From: Datnioides undecimradiatus | Lineage: Eukaryota > Chordata > Actinopteri > Lobotiformes > Datnioididae | DNA: 64,000 nt | Direction of reading: 5' to 3' | Assembly (NCBI GenBank): GCA_008933995.1 | Contig: WARS01000033.1 | Location: forward strand, 10,368,287-10,432,286 | Shown here: piece after piece, positions 49,900-59,969 of the stretch | How positions within the stretch are numbered: position 1 is the first letter of the stretch | Layout: every line of letters begins with the position of its first letter | The notes under the pieces: model-generated | Told to the model about the DNA's origin: nothing | Seen by the model: only the letters and a program-made list of their open reading frames with translations | Database searches by the model: none | Made by a program: the position numbers and the translations under genes

Positions 49900-50250
49900 C
49901 TTGGATCTTTGGCGCAGGGAACTTAGTTATCTGATCCTGGCATTTGGTGTGATCACCTCTTACCAAGGTGCAGGCGAAACCTACAAAGCACACGAACCAC
50001 AGCCCTACCTGCCAGGTAGCAATGTGGTAGTCATGAAATTCCATTTCCGCGGCTGCTCCCTGCCTGTGTCTTGGGGCTGAAAGCCGGGCTGTTTTATACA
50101 GTAGAAGGCACAGGCGCACAGAGATACCACACCAGCCTTTACCTCCTTTGATGTTGGCGAGGCACCTGAGGGGGAGAATATGGAGAATTTGTTGATTACA
50201 GGGTCCTGTATTCAGTGCACACACACTGATGCTGCATGCAGTGAGGTGGC
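49900..50250. promoter_or_regulatory. Candidate regulatory island between tcf7 and vdac1
   Basis: A G+C-richer, non-repetitive stretch containing CCTTTGATGT (50145-50154, the TCF/LEF-type 10-mer also found upstream of tcf7) and GAACCACAGCC, a RUNX-type core. On the minus strand it gives a 133-codon open frame without family motifs and a donor-like CAG|GTAGGG near 50010. It could also be an unrecognised exon. Low confidence. Confidence 0.25.
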
Positions 50251-51222
50251 GTATAGCAGGAGGCTCGGCGTGGCAGTTTGATAGTTTGTGGTAAAAGTGC
50301 TGGCGGGGCTGCAGCTCTCCTCTCCCTCTGCCAAGCCTGTGGTTTCATATTGTGATCATCAACGGCAGATGTGAATCACAATATATGCTTTCCTGATCAA
50401 TGTGGCCCAAAATATAGGGTTTACTTGAATCAGTTGGAGTATTGTGTGTCTGTTGGGAACGCTTTCATCCCAAGTGTCTTAAACAACCACGGGTGGCGAC
50501 CCTGCCCCCCTCATCGTGGAGCTCTGTCATTACTCACATTTGCCTTTAAAGGTGCCGTCTTTAAAGGTGTCTACAAAGAAAAACTGGCAGTTCTCATTCA
50601 ACTCTAAGAGTTTCACAATTAACACTATACCAGTGTTTATAGTTAGTAAGTTGTAAGAGCACATTATGTTGAAAACAGAACCAGATGTGAGTGTAAAACT
50701 GTTAAATCAACACCTGATTTCAGAAATGGAGGATGAAAACTCTGGTTACCACTTGAGGGAGTTAAAAGTTCTTCGACAAATTAGAATATTTATATTTTTG
50801 AAAAATATTAATTGTGTTTTGCAAAATGTCCTGATTTATAATTTAATTGTAACTTTACACTTATTTATAATGCCTTATGTCACTAAACCATTAAGTTGCC
50901 GTGTGCTGGATTGGGTAATACTGCTTGCACACAGCAATTATGTAGGCTATGAATGAACTGAGTAGCATGTGGGCCACATGAGCACTATTGGGCAATGCTG
51001 CAACATCACCTCACTTTCCACAGAACAAGGTGGCAGGTGGCTGCCTGAGCACCATGGCAGTGATTGTATCAGCACATCTCTGCCAGGCAGATACTGAGAA
51101 AATGTCTGTTAACCAGCTTACGCTACATTTCCTTGGACGCCATGAATGGCATGATAAAGATCGCAGCATCTGCTACGTACAGCGCGCCACGCATAAACGC
51201 CACATCTCTCTCCCCTTCTCGC

Positions 51223-51260
51223 TCACACACACATGCACACACACACACACACACGCACAC
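51223..51260. repeat. (CA)n microsatellite, interrupted
   Basis: CA units broken by TG and GC variants. Confidence 0.93.
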
Positions 51261-52551
51261 TAACATACATGCATTCACAATCTCAGTGAGAGCGAGTCAC
51301 AGCTCCACAGCAGCACTCTGACCACACTTGATTCTTGACATTTTCTCATGCCACCAATCTATTTACCAAAGTTCAGACAGGAAGAACGCATCTCTCACTT
51401 TAACCTATCATGTATAAACAGTGACGGTGATCAAGACAAATAAACAAAAAACAACACAAACAAATATACAACATTTTTGATGTTGTGTTAAGTGAAAGCC
51501 ACACTGACAAGCTGCTTGTTTCCAACTCGTTTTTTGACTTTGAGGTGAACTTCTGTAATTGAGCAACCACCTGCTTTTCCCCCACCAACTCCATGACATT
51601 TATACAGCTTCGCAGTTAAAGGTTTTTTGTTTATCAGAGGAATTCAGTTCATGAGACAAACTCAATGTTTTTGATTCACTTTGAGATTTGTCACAGAGGA
51701 ACAATGGCCCACTGATACCAGTCTCAACAACGTGAAGTGGAAGAAATGCTGAAAGGCAGCAGATCTTTGTTGTTCAACTCAAACATATCCTCATTGTTCC
51801 TGTTTCTAGACATTACATCAGTGGGCTCGTGACAGGACAAGCTGTGGTTGGTTCTTTAGACTGAGAAGAGAGCGATCAGCACATTGTTATCAGCTACAGT
51901 CAACTGACAAACTGTCTTATTTTCTTAATAAATGGCAGTATAATAATCTATGAGGACGACTCAGAAATGTGTGTGTGCTATACCACATCCAATCCATGTT
52001 TATATTTTATTCAGCCCTTTTTAAAATGAGCAGCCATGTTTTGACATTTCTTTAATCAGTGGTCTCACACAAGGGTGTACAAGGGAGACTTTGCTGTGGT
52101 GTATAATATCCTGACGCTCACAAATATTTCTTGTGCCTCACTATAAAAGACGTCGGACCATGACATTAAAAACCAAATTGCTTTGCGTCGATGTTTTATT
52201 TTGATACTTTTGTTTTCCCAGTGACTGAACAAGCGATTTTATTTGTCCATTTGGACCTGTCATCTCTTTCACCGTCCCATTTGACGGAGGAAATCCCTCC
52301 AAATTTTAAGGGAGTGGAAACTTTGAACCATTAAATCTTTTACAAAAACCACATAGGCAAGCTGAATGTTGCATTTGATTCCACGGAAACAAAGGTAAAA
52401 AGGTTACTGCTCTCAGACTGTTTGAACATAGGAACACGAGCAGAGTGATTTATAACCCCGTATTAACCAGACTCTGGGTTATGGACTTCCACCCTGAGCT
52501 GGAAAAAGCAGCAACATGCAGTGAAGTCACTGACTCATAGGAGAGGGTTTG

Positions 52552-52583
52552 GTATGGATGGATGGATGAATGGATGTATGGAT
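52552..52583. repeat. Degenerate (GGAT)n simple repeat
   Basis: Six or seven imperfect GGAT units. Confidence 0.85.
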
Positions 52584-55044
52584 AGAGAGATGTAGGAGAA
52601 GCGGAGGGGTTTGGACCCTGTGTGAACCACTGAATTAAATATAAAAAAGGAAAAACAAAGATGACATACTGCCTTATTTGTCCATATGTTGCAAATCATG
52701 GCATCTGTTTACAATTTATTTTATTTACTTTGGTGATGCTTGGCCCGGGTTGATTAACATTTTCTGTCGTGTTTGTTGTCTTCTGGAGCGGGATGTGATT
52801 GGCACTCGGTGACGGCTGTTTGAAGTGAGCGTAGCGTTGGCTTTGAAGCTTGGGGGATGAAAGCAGAGCATCCAGATATGACTTGAGGATAATCTAGAAA
52901 TGAATTTTGGCTGCCTCTGAAGGCGACCGGCAGGCGACAAACATGTTACTAGTTGTTGATTAAATGTTACTTGAGATTCAGTGATGCAAGAACATAAAGC
53001 AGAGATGGAAACTTCCAAATACACATCAGGAAATAAGTTAAATATGTGTGTGTAATGACAACAAGCTGTGGGTGTCGGTGAGTGAGTAAAGAATGAACCA
53101 TCTCTTCTCACCCGTCATGAGACAGCTCCTTTTATTTATAAGCCCTGTGGTTTGCAATTGGGACTTAAATTAATGTTATTAATCACTGTTTCCCATCACA
53201 GCTTCCTTCACCATATGTTGAAAACAATAAATTCACCCAAATATTTTCTAATGGTATTGCATCATGTGTCAGAAACTGCAGTCCTGCAAGAAAATACTCA
53301 CGAATCTGTAATAAAGCCAGTCGGCACTGTTTGAAGCATGATCCAAACAGTAACACTTGAAGTTTTTGAATCTTTTAAAACGATGTTAGGTCTGCCTGCT
53401 GCAGTTTGTCACAGGTAAAAGTGACTTAAGTCAGTAGTTTAGTGACAGGAGAGATATGCTAATCCGTGTTTAATATTCAATATACTTACAAAAAATATGT
53501 TTAATTTAAAGTCCTCCTGGCAAGTGAAAAAAAATATATTTGGCTTTGACTTTTCTCTCTAAGTTAATCTTATAAACTAAATGCTTTGCATGTTAATCCT
53601 TTCCCATAAAGAGCCGAGTAAATGCAGACTCTTTGACAAATGTTTTTCAGCTGAATATTTTACTTCTCGATCAGCCTTAAACTACAAAAATTGGAAACAC
53701 TTGAGTAGAGCAAAAAAAAAAGAGAAATATACTTCACAAGTATATACATTTGGTATATGTTCATGTGTGTGGGAGGAAAAAAACAGAACATCAGTTAATG
53801 ATGACAATTATATGGGAGGGAAATGGTGTTTTTATGCACAGCTTGAGTAAATTTTGTGTATAAAATTTTAAAATGGAACAGATAATTTATATTTATACAT
53901 GAAGACACATTTTGTGACTGTCCAGTGAAAGTTGGGATTCTCTTATGTCTTGAACAAACCATTAAAAATTGTTGGGTGATCTCAGAAATTTTGAAAACTT
54001 TGTAACCCATTTAAAGTTTGTGTTTTGGAGATAAGTATTTTTCATGTGATAGAGGAAATACTGTTATAGAAAATACTGTTGGGTTATCATTTTCGATACA
54101 TTTTAAAGGTTTACAAATTGAAATAAGCCAAGAAATCAATGAAAAGAAATTGAAATGTGGCTGAATAATTTAATAAATTAAATTATGGAAAATGGCTTGA
54201 ATTAAAATAAGATTCTGAAAACAAAGCCTGCTGCTATGCCTGCGGTGCATTTAGTTCTCTGAAATACCCCAAAACTCACTGGTAATAGTGTGTTTTCTCA
54301 GATTGCTGCCAACACTGACATCTACTGGCTAAAAGTCATCACAACATCACTCATCTTGAACCCAGCCGCTCTATCAGATTTTAATTGTTTTGTTTTGACA
54401 CAAGTAGTGGCTTGGTCGCTGCAGGATCCCATGTTTATCTCTCTGTTTCCCCTGTTCAGAGGGTAAAAGGGATGTTTCGAGGGTTTTTACCCTCAAACTG
54501 TTTACTGAATATATAGTTCAACCAACCACAGGGTGACTCATAAGGTGTTTGTTCCGGGGCTGATCGTAATTTCCTGATCAGCTGATGAAAGCCTTTTACC
54601 TGCTTTCATATCGGGGGATTTCGGTGTCCTGTTTAATATCAGTCAGGGGAAAGTTTTATTTATCAGTTGGGTTGAGTTCTTATTAATTCAGTCATTTTGA
54701 TTCAAGCATTTGATACGTAGATACCTACAGACCTCAATACTAACAAAAAAACATCAGGGGTGAATAAATATTTAGAAGTCAGAAACAAGTAGAATAAAAA
54801 AAGAAATGAAATTACTTATGCATAACAGGGGTACAGTGGGAGCTGTCAGCTGTACCTTCTGCAAAGGAAGCACCTTCAGGTTTTGTCAGCGTTGCCTTAA
54901 CTCAACCACAGTGCTGTTTCTGTGAAATCCTGCACACAAAATTAAACTAAGCTGTGAAACATCTCACACCCCAGCTCTGTATTAACAACAGAGAGAGTAA
55001 AGCAATGACAAAGATACACATTTTTTAACTTCTGAATATACAAC

Positions 55045-55300
55045 CAGTGGTTGAACGTAACAAATTTACATTTACAACATTTACAAAGAAGTTTTGAAGT
55101 ACTTGTGACTTCAAAAAGTATTTTAGTTTTCAGCTATTTATACCTCTACAAATAACACTGGAGAGCAATATATTGCACTTTTTACTCTTATACATTTATT
55201 TGTTGACTTAAGTTACCAATTTGATGCATATTCAGATTAATAAGAAAATGTTAATAAATAAATCAAATATATGTGTGTGTGTGATATATATATATATATA
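55045..55300 (+). mobile_element. Non-autonomous repeat with CAGTGG..CCACTG ends, copy A1 (partial)
   Basis: It begins CAGTGGTTGAACGTAAC and continues with TTTACATTTACAACATTTAC, GAAGTACTTGTGACTTC, TATACCTCTACA and ATATTGCACTTTTTACTCTT. This follows the order of a very common teleost element that starts CAGTGGTGGAAAGTAACTAA and is rich in TACTT/AAGTA. It is truncated on the right, near a TG/TA simple repeat (about 55271-55301). Strand is assigned relative to that start. Confidence 0.75.
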
Positions 55301-55544
55301 ATGATGTAATATTACGAATGAAGTTGAGACTTTATTGATTTCCACTGGAAAAACCATAGATGCATTTTGAAATTCAGTGGTTTCTGTAATGAAATAAAAC
55401 ATATGAACCATTCATCAGTCATTCTGATGGAAATATGGATATTAATATTTACAAAAAAATGCCTGCATAGTTTTACCAGGAGAAGTATTTAAGGTGTTAT
55501 CATGCAGTTAAAATATTATTTATGACACATAAACATAATTTGGA

Positions 55545-55972
55545 CCACAGTGAAAGAAGTGTTCAGATAATTTACATAAATAAAATACAATTCAAAATGC
55601 TCTGTTATCATCAAAAGTAAAATTACTTTTTATGTAACAGAGTGATTCATCTTAGCATTATATATACATTACATTACTGGATTGGTATTGATGCTGTAGT
55701 GACAGGTCAGCAGCATGTCTTGCTGTAGCCAGTGGAGTTGAAACATTTAACTATTTAATTTGTATAATGTAGTTCAAAATGTAACATGTATATAACAATG
55801 TATATATAAAATAACCAGTAACTAAAGCTGTCTAATGCATATAGTGAAGTGAAAAGTACATACTTTGCCTCTGAAATATGGAAAGGAGAAGAAAATTAAA
55901 AAACTCAAGTAAAGTACCTCAAAAGTGAAGTAAATAGTATATCTAAAAGTGCTCGGTTGCTTTCCACCACTG
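55545..55972 (-). mobile_element. Non-autonomous repeat with CAGTGG..CCACTG ends, copy A2 (near full length)
   Basis: It runs from AAGTGTTCAGATAATTTAC through TTATCATCAAAAGTAAAA, ACTGGATTGGTATTGATGC, GTAACTAAAGCTGTC and AACTCAAGTAAAGTACCTC to a clean end GGTTGCTTTCCACCACTG at 55972. This is the reverse orientation of copy A1. It is about 430 bp, close to the size I recall for the family, and carries no coding capacity. Confidence 0.78.
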
Positions 55973-56446
55973 AAATCACACAGCTGTTTCTCTCTCTAAA
56001 GGAAATCCCCTGAAGTTTTTCAGTGGAATTCATCTTGAGGCTTTGAACACGTTGTTAGTCACGGAGGATACAACAGCACCTTTCAGAGCCCAACACTGGC
56101 ATTAGCCAATGCAGATCCAGATTCTGATTGAGTCGGGATATTGCAGGAAAGATGAACTATACAGTTGAACAGTATAATTACTGTGAAGAGCTATTGTATA
56201 GCATAGTACAAAGTAAAGCTTTACAGAAGCGCTGGATGTGCATGACTTTCATCAGAGGTCAACTGTGAGCGCTATATACAGCTCCGCCTGTCATCCTCTC
56301 ATCCACAGATGTGATGTAACTGTTACAGCTGCTGAGATGGCTCCTCTGCTCCGGGACAGTTTGTGTAATCTAAACGATGGGATGGGGTTTGCGGTGAAGG
56401 TGTCGAAAACTGATCTCCAGTCAGCTGTTAACAATATTTTTTTCAG

Positions 56447-56497
56447 CCATGCCGCAGGAGTTGCGTGCTGCCCGGAGTGAACTACGCCTGCGTCAAG
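56447..56497 (+). other. Possible unannotated short exon upstream of vdac1
   Basis: 51 bp bounded by an excellent acceptor (ATATTTTTTTCAG, ending 56446) and donor (AAG|GTAATG at 56498). One frame starts with ATG and reads MPQELRAARSELRLRQ; the other two give nothing I recognise. It lies in a CpG-richer pocket 0.9 kb upstream of the vdac1 promoter. It could be an alternative 5' exon of vdac1, an exon of a non-coding RNA, or chance. Confidence 0.25.
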
Positions 56498-56850
56498 GTA
56501 ATGCACAGCCCACCCCAGAGATATCGCGGCAAAGCGAGATTGTAACATCCTACTGTTACCGATTTCGGGTATTAACTTATTACAGAGGATGAAGGGATGG
56601 AAATAAACCTACCTATTTTCGTAGTTGTATACCGGAGAAATCATCTGTATATTTCTTGCTTTGCCAAATGCGTGTTTTGTTTGTTTGTTTGTTTTGTATT
56701 TTTCTGCACGGCTTCTGTTCACACAGCATGCATTTTGAACACACCAGAGCAAGTGTGGTTCTTCCCCTCCCTTATTTTCCTTTACAACTAATAGGTTAGG
56801 CTTTGCACCGAAGAAACGTTTAATTGAGTTGGTAATGTTATGTACTGGAA

Positions 56851-57215
56851 CAGTGGTAAAGTACTCAGATCCTTAAATTAAGTATTAATATCACCTTGTA
56901 GCAATAATATGATATACAAATAAATATCCTGCACTCAAGATTTTACTTGTACTTTTCAAAGTAAAGTAATATTATAAAAACTATTTAGAAATAGTTTAAT
57001 AATATTACCAATGCAATTATTATATCAAAAATTCAAAGTGGCCTACTCATTACGCAGAATGACCTGATTATTTTTCTCAGTATTATTACTGTTGTGCATT
57101 AATTTGTTTAGAGCATTTTAAAGTTGCATGCAGCTTGTCAAGACTACCATTTATACTATTAATGATTCATTTCAATAACAATTAATTGTATTTTATCTTC
57201 TGATTACATATGTCG
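56851..57215 (-). mobile_element. Non-autonomous repeat with CAGTGG end, copy B
   Basis: It starts CAGTGGTAAAGTACTCAGAT and continues with CCTTAAATTAAGTA, CCTGCACTCAAGATTTTAC, TTGTACTTTTCAAAGTAAAG, GGCCTACTCATTACGCAGAA and ATTATTACTGTTGTGCATTA, in the family order and the same orientation as copy A2. It ends about 180 bp before the vdac1 promoter octamers. Right boundary approximate. Confidence 0.75.
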
Positions 57216-57389
57216 TATGAGAAATATTTTTTGCAAAGTAAGTAAGACAACTAACTACGGCTGTCGTATGAAGTGAGTTTTCCACTTGAAGACCCCCCCA
57301 CCCCAGACATACTGTGTTGAAATGGGGTGTGAATCATCTTGATGTTTAATTAAATGTTGTATCTTTGACCATGACAAGACGCCGCTACT

Positions 57390-57496
57390 GCTGCTTACGT
57401 GACTTGTAACGTACGTGACGCCGCACACCTCCCTCCTCTCTCCTCCCTTTGTGCAGTTGACAAGCCCCTTCTCGGTCAGGACTGGAACACACAGAG
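57390..57496 (+). promoter_or_regulatory. vdac1: vdac1 core promoter and likely non-coding exon 1
   Basis: A TATA-less, G+C-richer region directly upstream of the coding exons. It has two identical TACGTGAC octamers (57396-57403 and 57412-57419), 16 bp apart, and a pyrimidine-rich initiator-like stretch (about 57427-57450). A likely 5' UTR exon ends at 57496 before the donor GTACGT. The octamer core fits E-box/CREB-type factors. The start of exon 1 is not determined. Fish and mammal VDAC1 genes have a non-coding first exon, which supports this reading. Confidence 0.55.
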
Positions 57497-59902
57497 GTAC
57501 GTTATGTATCTGTTTCTTAAATGCAACACAGCTGACGTTTTCCTCACTGCGCAGCACTGTCAATGCTGTCAGCTGGCGGACTCTGCAATTTGGAGCCCGC
57601 TGCTGTCCGTCCCATCCATTGATTTGTTACGAGAAGTCAGATGCAGCTCGTCATGCAGCAGAGATGCTAGGCCTGCTAACGCTACATGCCAATTGCTGTT
57701 AGCTTGGGGGCTAACGTCTCGCGGTGCGGTCATTTGACAGTGAAGGGGCCAGCGCCCAGCTGTTTTTCGACTATCTACACATAAAGAAGCTTAGCTAGCT
57801 TGCGGTTGTACCTTCTTGACAGTCTTCAGACTCCCTGTCTGTCAGCGTGCCACAACATTACTGTGAGGAGAAGTTTGCCCGCTGTCCACCTTGATAGCTA
57901 TTGCTAATCTGTTAGCAGGCGACGGCGTGGGGATGCTGCGTTCACTGACTTCATAAACCTCTTTGTCCGAGTCCAGGGCCGTCTGTCTGTTTAGTGTAGA
58001 CAGAGACTAGACTTTTCTAAATAAATATAGGTGTGTCTTACATCTAAATTTGCCTGAATTAGACTGCAGGTAAGGTAGTGCTGAAGGACAGTGATACATC
58101 CCTAAACTTGGAGTCAAAGTCAAGTCTAACATGTCATGAACGCTCCTCATCATACAGCAGGATTGATCTTTTGTAAACTTTATGCTGTAGCTAATTGTTT
58201 TAGAAAGAAATAACTCTTTACGCCCTAAGATCACCAAGGTTTGCACCTGGACACGTCATTGACAAGACGTTGCAAGCTGTCACATATACAGGGTTGCCCT
58301 CGTCCTTCGCCCACTGCAGCCTCTGACATTCCTGCCTGTAGCCATGTGTGAAAGCCACGAAACTACTCGGGCGCAGCGGGGTGTATTGGCAGACTGTGCG
58401 TGAGTGTGTGTGTTAGCACAGGGTGAGGAGCTTAGTGGACATGCTATTTGTGCGTGTGTTAACAGTTCCTGCAGATACGTGACATTTGTCTACTTCCTGC
58501 TTCTTTATGATCTCATGACTTGAGGCTGCCCAGGGGTCATCCTTTATGATGCACTGGGGGCTACAGCTGGTCCTGGGCAATAAGCCATGGGCAGTGCAGG
58601 GAAACATTTGGGGCCTATACGTGTATAGGGATGCAGTGGAGTCAATTTGTTAGTCACACTATAACTGGTGCAAAAGGGTGCAGTTGTTGATAAAAGGTGA
58701 GGCTTCCCATGGACTTGATTGAACAGGCTTGAGGGAAAGAATTAGACAGGAATGTTGAATGCTCTGAAGTAAAGATTTCTTGTCATTGGCAGAGTTACTC
58801 GTGGGTAGAGTAAGCCATAGCTCATTAATGTTACCCTCATAGTATAGTTATTTCACAATTTCCAATATTATTTCTCACAGATGAAACATTTATTTGGAGT
58901 AACAATGCTGAATTGTTCAGTTGTAGTATTTTACTTTTTTAATACTGAATCAAAGATTGCAGAATAGAAATGTTAATTGAGAAATTGTAAGGCCCAAGTT
59001 GTGCTATTCACCTGGTAAACTGCAAATTCCTGCTCTATCTACTGTCAATATACTGATATGTGTAATCAATAGGCCTGTGCAACAACTCTCCCTAGATAAC
59101 TGTGGTTCTGTTGAAAACGGACGTCAGTTTTAATAATGAAATACACTTATCTTGCACAACAGGCTGAAACATAACGAGGAGCACACACACATTGTACACA
59201 AGAGCAGCCAGTATAGGTGGTTAGCAAAGTCTGCATTGTACTTGAGGCTGAGGTGCACATTGCTTTCCCTGAACTTTGTTTCTTTCACTTTGAAACACAA
59301 ATTGATTTCAGTGAAATTACTGTATTTTCAATCTAACATGAGAATCCTTTACTGTTCCCTAAAATATGGAATAGTATGAAACAGGATGGAGCAGGAATCA
59401 GTGAATGCATTGACAATGAATTGGCAAACCGTTTAATTTCGTATATATTCAAACCCCCCCCCCAAAGTGGAAATGAACACCTTATGCAAAAATTCTGACA
59501 CCAGCATACAATCTGGCCTCTTCACTGGCAGGGAGGCAAGTTTGAGAGAGTGTGTGCGCACATGCATGTATGTGAGTGTGAGAATCAGTGTGTTCCTGTG
59601 TGCAGCTCATGTAAACCTGTAACTTCATTAAACTGGTACCTTTCTTATCCATCAGTGCCCTCTGGTTGCCCCCGCCTTCACTCAGCAGCACTGCTCTCTC
59701 CCTTAGCACATCACATGTGATCAGTCAGTCTGCTCTTCTGCTACAATGTGGTTACTGTGTCTTTCTCTGTGATGTGTTACTGTGGGCTCTGGCTGTCGTA
59801 AAGTTGTGACACATAGGGAAGACAGCAGGAATGTTATGTCAAAGGGAGCCTGTTGTTTTTTTTCCCCTGCAGTCTTGACCATCCTCTTCCTCTTTTCAGA
59901 CA
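57497..59902 (+). other. vdac1: vdac1 intron 1 and CpG-richer 5' flank of the intron
   Basis: This is the interval between the likely non-coding exon 1 and the ATG exon (exonic UTR is only 59900-59902). Its first 450 bp is G+C- and CpG-richer than its surroundings, as expected just downstream of a housekeeping promoter. The rest is ordinary intron. A C-run lies at about 59455-59463. No other exon was recognised. Confidence 0.65.
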
Positions 59903-59969
59903 ATGGCTGTACCTCCCACCTACGTTGACCTTGGAAAGTCTGCCAGGGATGTTTTTACCAAGGGATACG
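59903..59969 (+). CDS. vdac1: vdac1 coding exon 2 (first coding exon)
   Basis: The exon begins at 59900 after acceptor CTCTTTTCAG, with the ATG three bases in. It reads 22 codons plus one base to the donor GTAAAC at 59970. It encodes the N-terminal amphipathic helix [20 protein letters not shown] followed by GY. Confidence 0.95.

Larger units (their letters stand above)
49300..55044. other. Intergenic interval, no gene recognised
   Basis: No coding exon was supported. It contains a possible regulatory island at 49900-50250, a CA tract at 51223-51260 and a degenerate (GGAT)n at about 52552-52583. From 53 kb on the sequence becomes very A+T-rich. Confidence 0.55.
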
